Below are positions 10,729-21,296 of a stretch of DNA of 64,000 nucleotides, piece by piece. Position numbers and translations under genes: made by a program. Source of the DNA: Flectonema sp. DT1601 (taxonomy: Eukaryota > Euglenozoa > Diplonemea > Diplonemida > Diplonemidae); contig OZ025848.1 in assembly GCA_964019425.1 (NCBI GenBank), positions 124,001 through 188,000 on the forward strand, written 5' to 3'. The first letter of the stretch is position 1. Each line of letters begins with the position of its first letter. Under the pieces are notes generated by a model. The model searched no databases. It worked only from the letters and a program-made list of their open reading frames with translations, and was not told the DNA's origin.

Positions 10729-11955
10729 CTATTCCTCCTTCTTAGCCTCTTTCTTTGGTGGAGCACTGCAAAACAATGGAATCAAGGGAGCAGCAGCAAG
10801 AGGTAAGAATGCTAAAGTGTTGTAAGGAAGGTCTAAATCGTTCTCTGGGTTATCAAATAAGTAGCCAGTTACAACTGGGGAAATGGCACGAGCAAGAGCT
10901 TGGAAAGCAGCGAGGGTACCAAGCATTGATCCCTGAAGACCTGCACTGGTTGATGAGGACACTAGACTTTGGTAAACCAATCCAGTGATTCCATATCCGA
11001 ACCCGAGAAGGAATAGCGGAATAAAGATTCCCCAAGTAGACGCAATGTAAGCATGCCATGCGAGTCCAAGAGCCATCATTAAGTTTCCAGCGATATTCGC
11101 ACGGGTAATGTGATGAAGGTTGTTTGTTATCTTCGATCTCATCTTCCACATCGCCAGGATTAAAGAAAGAGCCAACCACGCGAATGCCCATCCAACATGC
11201 TTTCTTTGGTATCCTAATCTCTCAGCTGACCAAATACCAAATGTGGTATCCCATCCCATGAAGGCAAATGTTGTCGCAAACTGAGCCACTAAAATTATCA
11301 ACATTGATGGACGTAAGAGAGTTTTGAAATATAATCCCCAACCTACCTGGTGTTCTTCATCAGTTGACTTTGACTTAACAGGCTCATCAAGGGATCTGAA
11401 TGCGTACACAAAGTTCAGCGCAGTCACAATAGTTGTGAAGTGAGCAGCCAACGCAAACCCACCGAACACTCCCAAAAGCGCTCCTGTTGCTGGCCCAACC
11501 ATAAACCCAAGACCAATAAACGCACCCATGTGACCCAAATATTTTGGTCTTTCTTCAGGAGTTGTTTTATCTGCTATGTAAGCCTGACACACGCTAGTCT
11601 CACTAAAGAATCCAGCGAGGGCTCTGGCGTATATAAGACTGTTGAGGTCAGCGGCAACAGCTGATAAATATAAAGTCACGCAGCTCATTAATAAACTGAC
11701 TAAAATGACTGGCCTTCTTCCAATAAAGTCTGACAGTCTACCAAAAATAAATGATCCAGGAATACTGGCTGCTGAGTACGCAGTGAACACCATGCCTACA
11801 TTAAAGCCACTCGCACCGAGTTCAGATTTTGCATGCTGCTGCAACAACGGTAACACCACTCCGTTAGCAAAAAAATCCAAAAAAACTGTCCAATAAATTA
11901 CGTTTACATTTGGTCCCGGCTTCTCCTCAGTCTTCTTCTTTTCTTCCTCAGGCAT
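10729..11955 (-). CDS. Major facilitator superfamily transporter, TetA/MFSD10-like
   Basis: A 408-residue multi-pass membrane protein from ATG 11955; an alternative in-frame ATG at 11997 would add a Lys-rich leader. I prefer 11955 for its A-rich ACCAACA context and because homology begins shortly after. The MFS signature loop between helices 2 and 3 is intact (GRLSDFIGRRP), helix 1 carries the acidic residue typical of drug:H+ antiporters (VFLDFFANG), and about 12 hydrophobic segments follow. A cytosolic stretch near residues 190-205 splits the two halves. It ends in a lysine-rich tail (PPKKEAKKEE) resembling a KKxx-like ER retrieval signal. The family exports small organic molecules by proton exchange; the substrate is unknown. 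Confidence 0.85.
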   Translation of the reverse strand: MPEEEKKKTEEKPGPNVNVIYWTVFLDFFANGVVLPLLQQHAKSELGASGFNVGMVFTAYSAASIPGSFIFGRLSDFIGRRPVILVSLLMSCVTLYLSAVAADLNSLIYARALAGFFSETSVCQAYIADKTTPEERPKYLGHMGAFIGLGFMVGPATGALLGVFGGFALAAHFTTIVTALNFVYAFRSLDEPVKSKSTDEEHQVGWGLYFKTLLRPSMLIILVAQFATTFAFMGWDTTFGIWSAERLGYQRKHVGWAFAWLALSLILAMWKMRSKITNNLHHITRANIAGNLMMALGLAWHAYIASTWGIFIPLFLLGFGYGITGLVYQSLVSSSTSAGLQGSMLGTLAAFQALARAISPVVTGYLFDNPENDLDLPYNTLAFLPLAAAPLIPLFCSAPPKKEAKKEE

Positions 11956-12340
11956 TGTTGGTTTTTTTTTTTCTTCTTTTTTTTTCCTTTCTTGCATGTG
12001 TGAATTAATATTTAACAACAACAACAACAACAACAAAAAAAAAAGTAAAACTACACAAATTAAAAAAAAACAATTTTCAGCTCCCTCTCGAACTCACAAC
12101 AAAATATCTACTCCCCCCACTCCCTAATAAAGACTAGAAATTAGAATTAAAATAAACACTTTCATCAATCTATCTAACCGTGATACGAAATATGATGCAA
12201 CCGAAAAAGATGATAAAAAGACAGATACAGTTAGTTTGTGAAAAAAAAAAAAAATTATAAATTTAGTAGGCTTGCAATACCGACATTGGAATTGGTTAGT
12301 TGAAAGCAAAACGATGAGACTTGAATTACAATTTTAGTTT
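11956..12340. other. Intergenic spacer
   Basis: The spacer contains a short CAA repeat and A runs next to the transporter start. It may include the 3' UTR of the upstream basic-protein gene. Nothing else was recognised. Confidence 0.5.
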
Positions 12341-12850
12341 TTAGTCGTCAAATTTCATATGCGTTCTGCGAATTACCTCCTTCTTCGGAATCTTAATAAC
12401 AGCTGCTGGTTTTGTAGTTGATCGGCGGATCTTCTTTTTCGTTTCTGTGACAAGTTGTTCTGGTTCTGGTTCCGGCACTGGTTCTGGTTGAGGGGTCACA
12501 ACAGGCTTTAAAATTGCTCTAAATTTCTGATTCGGATCTTTTTTCCCGTAGAGTAAAGCTTCCAATCCTTGAAAGTAATGTTCATACTCTGGGTTTTCAG
12601 GTATTAAAAAGAAATCAGACCTCACTACCGGGTCACGAACTCGATAGTTCATATCCTCCTCTTCCTCTCCCCATCTGTATGTGTCATAACGAGGAGTTAC
12701 TTGTTTTTGCTTCTTCTTAACAAACGTTCCTGAGATGCTTCTCTTTTTCTGAAGTGCTTTGTTTGTTTTATTCCTTTTGTATTGGCTATTCCATCTTCCG
12801 CCTGCCTGACTCATTATATCGTTAGTTTTACTGTGTTTGAAATACACCAT
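12341..12850 (-). CDS. Small basic protein of unknown function
   Basis: A 169-residue protein. The first ATG is at 12850; an internal ATG 12 codons later (MSQAGGRWN) is an equally plausible start. Lys/Arg-rich ends surround a central acidic patch (RWGEEEEDMNYRVRD), a hydrophobic aromatic stretch (DFFLIPENPEYEHYFQG) and a Pro-Glu spacer. There is no membrane segment or signal. The composition suggests a nucleic-acid or ribosome-associated protein, but I recognise no domain. The start region lies inside the left copy of a direct repeat, so the annotated 5' end needs care. Confidence 0.6.
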   Translation of the reverse strand: MVYFKHSKTNDIMSQAGGRWNSQYKRNKTNKALQKKRSISGTFVKKKQKQVTPRYDTYRWGEEEEDMNYRVRDPVVRSDFFLIPENPEYEHYFQGLEALLYGKKDPNQKFRAILKPVVTPQPEPVPEPEPEQLVTETKKKIRRSTTKPAAVIKIPKKEVIRRTHMKFDD

Positions 12851-13105
12851 TTAAGGAAGTTTGTGATAACAAAAAAACATAAGCTGCGATGGTTGGTATC
12901 CCCCCTTAGAGACATATTAAAAAAAATAAAAAAGAATGTTGGTTTTATTTCTCTTGTGTTAGTTAAGCCATCTTTCTCCTGTGTTTGAAATGCTAGTAAA
13001 GTAAGTATTATAACACAAAAAAAAACAAGAAAAAAAAAAAAAAAAAACATATGTTGCGATGGTTGGTATCCACGCAAACCTCTTCCTGAGAGACATATAA
13101 AAAAA
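12832..13105. repeat. Imperfect direct duplication at the 5' end of the basic-protein gene
   Basis: Two imperfect copies share CTGTGTTTGAAAT (12832 and 12978) and then GCGATGGTTGGTATCC (12886 and 13066), followed by CCT..GAGAGACATAT(T)AAAAAA. The separation between shared blocks differs because A-runs have expanded. The left copy overlaps the start codon region of the downstream gene; the right copy is non-coding. Confidence 0.55.
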
Positions 13106-13163
13106 ACAGGTTAGCGAAAGCCTCAAAGGATATGGACTACTCTCTTTTCATACTGTTGAGATC

Positions 13164-13934
13164 CTATAAAGATATCGTACTTTTAGGAGGTGTTTTCTTC
13201 ATCATAAATAAAATGACAGCGCTGATGATTGATATTATGATCGGAATCCTGTGTCCACTCTGCATCCATGGAGGAATATTTGATATTATTTTTGACAATA
13301 GCGAAACAGGTGCTGGTGGTGTAATCACTGGACGACTAACAGGAGCTGCAACGCTGGTTTTTGTTGTACTGCTGGTCGGTGAAGTGGAAGGGCTGGGAAC
13401 AGGAGCACTTTTACTAACTTTTTGAAGGGTATTTTCTGATAATTTTTTCAGTACGTAGTCTCGGGAATCTGTAACCCTTTCCTCATCAACAGAGAAGTAG
13501 TTTTCATAAGTCGACTCCACATACAATTTAACATCTTCTTCAACAAGTTCTTCAATGAATGTGATGTAAAGATCAAGTGAATCACTTGTTGGATTCTTAT
13601 GATTTCCAAGCCTAGCTGCGGCAATTGAAATAGCATTCTCCTTGAGTCCCATGTCGCTTAATAGTCTGGTGTATATTGGTAGCAAGGCTATTGGTATCTG
13701 TCCTTCTTCTTTGTAGTATTTTGGAAATAATTCTTTCGCCTCTTCCTTCTTTCCAATCTCATACAAACCCTGTACACAAATTTTCATAATTGCGATCTCA
13801 TCGGTGTTTTTCTGTAGTAATAAACTTGCACAGATTTGCAGGGCTTTTTCAAAGTCTCGACTACCCAGAGCTGATCTCACATCGCTCAGGCTACCAGTGA
13901 TTGGAGAAGACACACACAACCAAGCCGGGTTCAT
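13164..13934 (-). CDS. PEX26-like tail-anchored protein (putative peroxisomal PEX1/PEX6 anchor)
   Basis: A 256-residue protein. An ATG at 14045 is also open, but the extra 37 residues are Lys/Ile/Asn-rich AT sequence, so I choose 13934 (MNPAWLC). Residues about 15-160 form TPR-like helices; DFEKALQICASLLL, then CVQGLYEIGKKEEAKE, then LLPIYTRLLSDMG line up with the PEX26 pattern (DFRAALETCERAW, CVVGIQALAEMDRW, LCILLYSKM). A Pro/Ser/Thr linker precedes one C-terminal membrane helix (IPIIISIISAVILFMM) with a short basic tail, the topology of PEX26/PEX15/APEM9. These recruit the PEX1-PEX6 ATPase that recycles PEX5 at peroxisomes. The match comes from eye alignment and shared topology; a FIS1-type or other tail-anchored TPR protein is the alternative. 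Confidence 0.5.
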   Translation of the reverse strand: MNPAWLCVSSPITGSLSDVRSALGSRDFEKALQICASLLLQKNTDEIAIMKICVQGLYEIGKKEEAKELFPKYYKEEGQIPIALLPIYTRLLSDMGLKENAISIAAARLGNHKNPTSDSLDLYITFIEELVEEDVKLYVESTYENYFSVDEERVTDSRDYVLKKLSENTLQKVSKSAPVPSPSTSPTSSTTKTSVAAPVSRPVITPPAPVSLLSKIISNIPPWMQSGHRIPIIISIISAVILFMMKKTPPKSTISL

Positions 13935-14459
13935 ATTTTTGAGTGAGATTAAATAATTTTCCTTTTTTTCTTTTGAAAAGAAGAGTTTTTTTTTAATATA
14001 ATTTTTGTTCGAAATTTCAACACAAAAACATCGACCTTCAGACATAACTTTCTATTTTCTGTTTTTTGTTAAAAATTAATAACAACAAAATAGTTTGAAT
14101 TCAGTTTTTTTAATCACCTTTCCCAGATTGAAGGGCCAGGCGGAAACAAGAAGGAATGTAAATAGAAACGAATAAGACATAACGAATGGAATCAAAATAC
14201 AGAACAACATGGAAATAAACAAACTGACGAACGTTCGTTAGAAGGATAAGTTATACTAGGGTTTTTAATAGGGAGAAACAACGTGGTGTTTTTTTTTTTT
14301 TTTTTTACATTTCAACAAGTGTTGTAAGAACAAAAAAGAATGTTGGGCAGCACGCGTAAACCTCCTTTAGCTTTATAGTTTAAGTCGGTTTCGTGACACA
14401 AACAAAAAAATCACAGAGTGTTATATTATTATATTCTGGATAGTTGAAAATGTTTTTTT
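13935..14459. other. Intergenic spacer
   Basis: AT-rich spacer with a T run at 14288-14306. No gene or RNA was recognised. Confidence 0.5.
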
Positions 14460-17400
14460 TTATTGAAACTCTCTCTGAATAGGATTTGATTGTATTTCTA
14501 TATCAATATCTGAACTACTCCTGGACTCAGCAATCTTTTCTCCATTCTTTTTAATATGACGACGACGAACACAATACACTACAACCGCAGCAACAGCCCA
14601 AATTGCAATTAACGAAGGCAATAAAACAGCCAACAACACTACCATATCGTAACCATCATCAGAAGAAGGTACTGCTGTTGGAGAAACAGTTGGAGGTGGT
14701 GACAATGAGAAAGTATTATTAACAAACGGTTGGATACGAGGATCATTCTCAGATGCGGCATAGCCAGTAACAATACCGCAGTTGGGTGCGATTTGAGAGG
14801 ATGCCTCAGAAGAAGTTGGATCAAGTGACTTTTCTAACCAATCTGAAATAAGAGTTTCACCATTAGGAGACAGCAATCGAAATGCTACGCCAGTCATACC
14901 AACTGCTAAAGAAGTACACACAGCGTTTGTTTGAAGTGTTTTGATTCTTCTTTCACTACTCGACCCACTTGGAAAACTAAAATCCTCCGTCATCAGTACT
15001 TGAACGTCGCCAACAGTGATATTCAAAGCTTTCGCTACATCTCTTTTAAACTGATCTTGACTAAACGAATCGAGTGGTACTCTAAAGACTGTGTACGCTA
15101 CTCTATTCCCAAATACTTCATTCAGTGAAGGAGTTCTAACTGACAGTTGTCTTACTATTTCAGATGATCTGTATTGGTAATCAGCAGGTCGAGATACAAC
15201 TATTTCAATTGATAAATCAACAGGTGCATTTTGTTGATTATTCGCAACCTGTGAGACAGCAATGTTTCCGAATGAAGCTGTTCCTTGTTCTGTTAATGGC
15301 GATTGCGTGTCTCCAATTATCTCACAACCCTGTTGGACGCATGTTAACACAGCAACAGCACTTCCATCAGTATTAGGAGCCACGTCTTGAACGAAATATT
15401 GCTGGCTGATAGCTGTTAATTTTACTGTGAATGCCGCTACGGGTTGATTTAGAATTTCGTAGTGCCTGCCGAGATCATTTTCATAAAAGTAAGCTTCTCG
15501 TAAAAAACTCAAACCATAAAATGGAATATCATACAACGGTGAATCTCCAACAAACGGAGGTGAAAACGGAGATGCTTGTGGTGACGTTACAACCGATGCC
15601 GGGGTTGGATTCGATGATGGAACTGATACAGAGACAGGAGGCAATTGGAGAGAAGGAACTGTGTCGCAGGGCTGTTCATTACAGACCTCTCTTTCAGTGA
15701 GATGAGGACAGGGTTCTCCATCGCCTCTATTTGATGTGATGACAGTTCGCTGTCTTGTTCTGACACCTCCTTCACAAAGAACAGTACACGGGCCCCAATT
15801 ACTCCAACTTGTGACCGCACAGTCAGATCCACAACTTTGAAGATTACAAGGTTCAGTCTCAACAAGTTCAGCTGGACATGGTGCTCCATTTCCTTGATTG
15901 TGTTGTAGGATTTCACGATGTCTTCTTCTGGAACCTCCTCCGCAACTTATGCTGCACTCTGACCAAGCAGTCCAGTCTGAAAACCTGCAATCAGCTGGAC
16001 AATGTTGAACATTACACGATACTTCTTCAGCTGTTGTATTACACTGAGTACCTCCATTTACTGGATCTCTGATGATTAATCTTTCACGAAACTGACGACC
16101 ACCTCCACATTGATTAGAACACTGAGACCAGGGACCCCATTCTGATATCTCACAGTCAAAGACACAAGGAAGGTGAACTGTTTTATTATTATTTGAATTT
16201 GTCTTTTTGCCGATCGATATCTGTAAATGTGAAAAGTGATCTCTTGTTCTGATGTCTGACAAGTAAGTCAAAACTAAATCAAATCTAAGAACTAAAAAAA
16301 ATAAAGAAATGTTCATACCCGTAAGTTTGGTTATAAAGACGGCACTGAATTGTCCAGAGCCGAAAGTACCTCCATAAGGAATTCCGTCAGGACGCACATC
16401 AAAACCAGGTTGACCCCAAGAGGCTGGTCTTCCTTGTCCTCCAACAACAGCACCAGATCCAACGGTTCCCTGACTTACGAGAACTTCTGGTGATAATCGT
16501 ACAAAGAAGATCGAAGATTTGAATGAAGACTGACACGATATAGACGCATGTGCTCCTCCTCTGTATTCTATACCCGAATGGTCTGTATGGTCGAATGTAC
16601 CACATAAATCCCAAGGACCATCACCATACTTTGATATGTGAGCATTAATTTGAACACAAGGCAACCCGTTTATTAAATTACAAGAACTGCCCAATGAACC
16701 AGCCGAGATGTCAATTTGGATTTCATCGGCGACGTCGACAGACACATTCCTGTTATCATATTGCATAACGATATTCGTAGTGACTCCGGGTTGAATCGCA
16801 GCACATCCAGCCAAGACTGTTAGAGCAGTTGATCCATTGCTGTATAGTTGTGGGTATTTGATTGCTGAATAGAAACCACAGGTCCAATCACCTGGTGAAC
16901 CTGCAGTAGAACCATCACCTTGAATAGTGTTTGGACATAAAGACTGACAAGTAAATCTATTACAAGGTTGAAACTGTTGATGGTCATAACTAGCGCAAGG
17001 AGTACCTCCATATCTGCTTGCTTCCATTACTGTACGAAATCTTGTTGAAGCACCCCACGATCCACAACTCTGATTGCAGGTACTCCAACTTGACCAGTCA
17101 GATAGTTGGCAATCGAAGGGACAGAAAATATTATTATTATCACACAAGTCTGTTATTCCATCTAACGGTGCTCTGTAAGGGTTTGGTGTATACGTTTGAG
17201 GAATGTACGGCGGTGGAATAGGTGTCGGAAGCTCCTCTGTCAGTGTAGCAGTGTTAGGAAACTGCACAAACACATTCGTATCGGTTACCGTACTAGTTGT
17301 CAGATTCCAACCAACTCCACCTCCAACACCATTAAAGTTACACGTGACTGATAGTGAAACTCTATTAGCAATTTCCAAGAACGGCGTGTTAGTAAAGGCA

Positions 17401-18143
17401 ACATCAAAAAAGCAAGCAGTTCCTCGATCACTAGTAACTCTGACACCACCATTTGGGGATGTGATCGTTGCGTTTTCTGCTGAGATATCACAAACCATCT
17501 CAGGGCTGGCGGTTATAATGACAGTCCCGGTAAACGCTACATCCACACAAATAGGAGGCATCGTCTGTAATTGTTTATATTCAACACGTGATGTTGTTGT
17601 TGTTATTAATGAATCTGGATGGTTCCAAATTGGAGAATAAACAGTTTTATCAGCCCAAACTATCTCAATTGGTCTCTCTGTTTGAGTTCCAGTTGGAATT
17701 GGTGTTGGTGGCCCTGTCAACACTGGAACAGGAGGAGCAGTGTACTGAGGTATTAACTCACTGCAATCAGTCCATTGTGAACCTCTTTGAGGTGCTATTG
17801 GTGTTGGATAATTACAAGCACCTAAAGCACAACAAGGTACATTACAATACATGTCAGCATCATCAGCAGTACCACCTCCAGTATAATGATCATATAGCAC
17901 TAATACAAATGGAGCAGTTCCAGTACACACAACAGTACCTCTTCTATTATTAAGAGTACTTCCTACATTCTTTACCACGTCTCCAACCTTTACGTCCCAA
18001 AGGCATGGGTTACCTGGAAGTACTTGTGTGTCACATGGTAATGGCGTACATGGAAATCCAAACTTGCCACTGTACTCTGCTGAGCACCAGGTTTGAAAAT
18101 GAGTTGCCAGACTACAGGCGGCTAGCAAGGTGATAGCCGCCAT
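14460..18143 (-). CDS. Thrombospondin type-1 repeat type I membrane protein
   Basis: Two exons, 18143-16319 and 16177-14460, give 1180 residues; the 141-base intron (GTATGA...AAACAG) is a multiple of three without stops, so unspliced RNA would still read through. A signal peptide covers residues 1-20. Four TSP1 modules carry WSxWSxC-type motifs: about residues 343-398 (DWSSWSTCNQSCG), then three in tandem at about 612-775 (EWGPWSQCSNQCG, DWTAWSECSISCG, SWSNWGPCTVLCE). A beta-rich cysteine domain lies between module 1 and the others. One membrane helix at about 1117-1143 is followed by a basic cytoplasmic tail. Such proteins mediate adhesion or cell-surface recognition (compare apicomplexan TRAP-type adhesins, no relationship implied). 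An acceptor (CAGTCAG) lies 25 bases before the ATG. Confidence 0.85.
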   Translation of the reverse strand: MAAITLLAACSLATHFQTWCSAEYSGKFGFPCTPLPCDTQVLPGNPCLWDVKVGDVVKNVGSTLNNRRGTVVCTGTAPFVLVLYDHYTGGGTADDADMYCNVPCCALGACNYPTPIAPQRGSQWTDCSELIPQYTAPPVPVLTGPPTPIPTGTQTERPIEIVWADKTVYSPIWNHPDSLITTTTSRVEYKQLQTMPPICVDVAFTGTVIITASPEMVCDISAENATITSPNGGVRVTSDRGTACFFDVAFTNTPFLEIANRVSLSVTCNFNGVGGGVGWNLTTSTVTDTNVFVQFPNTATLTEELPTPIPPPYIPQTYTPNPYRAPLDGITDLCDNNNIFCPFDCQLSDWSSWSTCNQSCGSWGASTRFRTVMEASRYGGTPCASYDHQQFQPCNRFTCQSLCPNTIQGDGSTAGSPGDWTCGFYSAIKYPQLYSNGSTALTVLAGCAAIQPGVTTNIVMQYDNRNVSVDVADEIQIDISAGSLGSSCNLINGLPCVQINAHISKYGDGPWDLCGTFDHTDHSGIEYRGGAHASISCQSSFKSSIFFVRLSPEVLVSQGTVGSGAVVGGQGRPASWGQPGFDVRPDGIPYGGTFGSGQFSAVFITKLTGMNISLFFLVLRFDLVLTYLSDIRTRDHFSHLQISIGKKTNSNNNKTVHLPCVFDCEISEWGPWSQCSNQCGGGRQFRERLIIRDPVNGGTQCNTTAEEVSCNVQHCPADCRFSDWTAWSECSISCGGGSRRRHREILQHNQGNGAPCPAELVETEPCNLQSCGSDCAVTSWSNWGPCTVLCEGGVRTRQRTVITSNRGDGEPCPHLTEREVCNEQPCDTVPSLQLPPVSVSVPSSNPTPASVVTSPQASPFSPPFVGDSPLYDIPFYGLSFLREAYFYENDLGRHYEILNQPVAAFTVKLTAISQQYFVQDVAPNTDGSAVAVLTCVQQGCEIIGDTQSPLTEQGTASFGNIAVSQVANNQQNAPVDLSIEIVVSRPADYQYRSSEIVRQLSVRTPSLNEVFGNRVAYTVFRVPLDSFSQDQFKRDVAKALNITVGDVQVLMTEDFSFPSGSSSERRIKTLQTNAVCTSLAVGMTGVAFRLLSPNGETLISDWLEKSLDPTSSEASSQIAPNCGIVTGYAASENDPRIQPFVNNTFSLSPPPTVSPTAVPSSDDGYDMVVLLAVLLPSLIAIWAVAAVVVYCVRRRHIKKNGEKIAESRSSSDIDIEIQSNPIQREFQ

Positions 18144-18872
18144 GGTTTATTTTTTGTTATGTTATTGGCTGACTGATCTGAGAAGAAATGAAAAATTAAC
18201 CAAAAACTAGAAAAAAAAAAAAAAAAAAAACTCGGATTACCCTCAAATGTCTGTGTCGTCTTTTCTTCCATTTGTTCGCAACACCTACCAACTGGAAAAT
18301 ATAACCTATAAGAATAACTCGACCGTGTTATGGATTGGCTAACGAGGGCAAGGAACCAACCAGAATTGAAGTTTCACTTGGTGCTTTTTTTTTTTTAATA
18401 TTATTTATGTTCCTCTCGTCCCAGAACCCACTGCATTCATACCCGTTTATTTTCTTTTTCCTTTACAATTCAATAAAAAAAAAATTACTTTAAAGCAACT
18501 CACACAGGAAGAAGGGGGAATATAAGAAAAAAAAAGGAAAGTGAAGTTTAGATAAGGGCCAGAAGCCTTTTTTAAAGCAACCTTGTCCTACTCAATATGG
18601 AATGAGTTTCGAAGAGCTGTAAAAAAGTCTTAAATTTCACACTGAGAAATCCACATGGTGGTGTGCTGGCCGGTTTTCTCCCATCTAAGACAGCACGCAG
18701 GATACCACAAGGAAAAAGAAAAAAAAAGGAAAAAGACGTGTAGTTTTCACAGGAAAAAAAGAATATCGCAGTGGGCCTCATGAAGTAGTAGTTTTTATTT
18801 GGGTGGAGGACTTGTTACTTCGAAAAGAAAAGAGGGGGAAAATATTTTTTTTTGTCAGTAAAGCCAACAGGT
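18144..18872. other. Intergenic spacer
   Basis: This holds the region between the thrombospondin-repeat gene's 5' end and the 3' end of the ACBP gene. It is AT-rich with a few more complex stretches (18560-18700), but no reading frame or RNA could be supported. Confidence 0.5.
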
Positions 18873-19257
18873 TTACTGTGGAATAGACCATCCCTCAGGC
18901 ATGCCCTTAACGGTGTCGTTGTTCAACCAGTCTGGCTCTCCCTCAGCGACAACGGCGATGTACTGCTTCATGGCATCTTCCTTTGATGTTCCCTTGAGTG
19001 CGTTCCAAGCATCCCACTTAGCTCTGGCCTCAATCTGAACAGCCCATGGCTGGTCTCCCTGAACGTCTCCGAGAAGGGATTGCTTGTACAGAGCGTAAAC
19101 CTTAAGCTTCTCGTCGTTGGAGGACTGATTGTTGTTTTTTTGTTTTTACTTTTTCAAACAATAACAGTAAACACAATTTGATATTATAAACGCATACCTC
19201 CTTCTTTGGTCCGTTTCTGATCATGTACACGGCCTTGGTGAAGGTAGCGTCAGTCAT
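18873..19257 (-). CDS. Acyl-CoA-binding protein (ACBP)
   Basis: Two exons, 19257-19198 (20 codons) and 19124-18873, separated by a 73-base intron (GTATGC...AATCAG, phase 0), give 103 residues. The second exon carries the ACBP core with its hallmark motifs YALYKQ and KWDAWNALKG and the acyl-CoA-contacting Tyr and Lys positions; the first exon supplies the N-terminal helix. The length is normal for a free-standing ACBP (86-105). It buffers and ferries long-chain acyl-CoA in the cytosol. The exons use more G/C-ending codons than most neighbours, as expected for a highly expressed gene. The start codon is preceded by ACTCCACAACA, like other genes in this window. Confidence 0.95.
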
Positions 19258-20845
19258 TGTTGTGGAGTTTGTGAGAAGAAAGTTCTGGAAACCGAGGAGG
19301 TAAAAACGATTTGACAAAAGAACTGAAATAATAACTTACTAGTGTCACAGGTAGACTTCACACATACACATATCACGGCATCTCACCCTGTCAGGTAAAA
19401 GCAAGTAACCCCCACGTCTTCTCGTTTCTTTAACAACGATACGGGTACACTAATAAAGTCACTACGTAATGTACAACAACAGCAACAGTTGACACTGTGA
19501 TCTCAAATTCAGAATCATTGAGTACTCTGCCGAGAGTTTCTTGACCGGCTAGAAGCCAACCTCTAAGAAAACTCACATAGCTAAGATTTAAAAACTGAAC
19601 TCAGTACCTTGACGACAACTGAGTTTTGCTAAATGAGTGAACGGTCGTTCCGCATTCCACCAAGAAGCTTGAAATTTATCAATAAAAGATGGAATATCGA
19701 ATGAGGAAAAGTCTGGCGATTTCAGAAAGCCCGATGCCCCCCCCCGTGCAGTTAGCTTTTCCGATAAATAGGAAGCCAGAGTGAGACAGGAATAATTCTT
19801 TTTTAAAAAAAGAAAAACAACCTTACTGTGAATGGGGGAACCCAGCTAATCTTCAAATGGTAAGAAAATCAGCACTTCCCATCATGTGAGAGAGTGATTC
19901 CTGATTGAAGGAGAAAAACACCAGCAAACACTTTTTTTACATCAAGCATCTCCGATGGGGGGTCCTACTATGATCTCAGCCGTTGAATAATGGAAACAGT
20001 ACGGGAGGACGCGCTGCATTCAAAGAGGTGCTTTCTTTTTGTTTAACTCCTTAGCATGTATCCCTCCAGCAACAAAACAAAAAAAGGAAAAATAACCAAA
20101 ACGAAAATGTATAGGAAAAAATTCAAAAAAAAGAACGAATCAGCGTTCCGCAGGATATCTGTCTGGCACAATACACTTGAAGTAAAAGGAAATACTTCGA
20201 AGCAGTGTCAAAGAAAAAAAGAGAAAAAAAAAAAAAAAAAGGGAAACAACATTATCCCTCCAGATGTAAACGAGGAAAGGATGTTTTCGTTAAACGAAAC
20301 ATACGAATTCGACAACCAGGAGTCTCTCTCTCTCTCGCTCTCTCTCCCAATTAGTAGTGCAACCATCTTGTCTCGAACAGTTGACTGTAAATATAAACAA
20401 CGACAGTCCAGCTTTTAGTTCAGTGCAAAAAAAAAAAAAAGAATTTTGTTTGTACGCAACATAAATAACAGAGACACGTCGATTATCGGGTTCTACGCCT
20501 GCTGACTTCTCTTGATGTTCAATATTTAATAATTTCGCAAAAAAAATGGGTAAATTGATAACATGTTATAAAAAAGAACGGGAAGAGGGAGAGGGAGAGG
20601 GGGAAAAAAGAATTCGAAAGAAAAAGAAAAAGTAGTCAGTTAAATAAAACTATTTTTGAAGAGAAAAAAAAACCCACTGAGCGATATTTGCTATCTAGCT
20701 TTTTTTTTTTTTTTTGATTTTTTTTTTTTCAATCACTTCACATATGAGTTACAGAGTGTCAATTTGTCTGCCATAATTTGTTTAAAGCACCAGAAAGCTC
20801 TTTGTGGGAGTAGAAAACAATACACCTCAAAGGCTCATCTGAGTA

Positions 20846-20880
<35 letters not shown>

Positions 20881-21296
20881 ATTTTTTCTAGTTGAGATCG
20901 ATGCCCTATTACAGATAAAATCAAACTCTTTGAGATTTGGTAAGTTGATTATAGTAATTCATGTACCCCTTGATGTGACTGAAGCTGACTACTCCACACA
21001 TGAGGGATAAAGCAACAGACCGATTGATAAGAAATCGGTTTTCTTATTGACTCGCAGACATCCCCCTGAGCTCAACGAACTCATCATCCCGCGACGTCAA
21101 CGAGAAAATACGACTGCGGGAGATAAACTGTTCGATTCCGTACGTAAAATACAACTGTATTGTATCATAAAAACAACATAACGATAATTTAACATCAGTT
21201 TTAGATATGTGATGCCTTAACTTAGCCTTTTGAAGTAACTATTAAGCTACTCTACACATGAAAGTAACAAGACCGATTGATAAGAAATCGGTTTTC
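19258..21296. other. Long intergenic spacer (2.0 kb) with a duplicated gene 3' end
   Basis: The left part is moderately complex but has no plausible frame. The middle has A runs, a (TC)n microsatellite at about 20321-20346 and T runs (20699-20715 and 20850-20876). The right part holds a copy of the 3' end of the neighbouring transporter gene, listed separately. No tRNA or snRNA was recognised. Confidence 0.55.

Noticed and set aside
13935-14045. Longer N-terminus for the PEX26-like protein from ATG 14045
   Set aside because: The added residues are Lys/Ile/Asn/Phe-rich AT sequence unlike the body of the protein.
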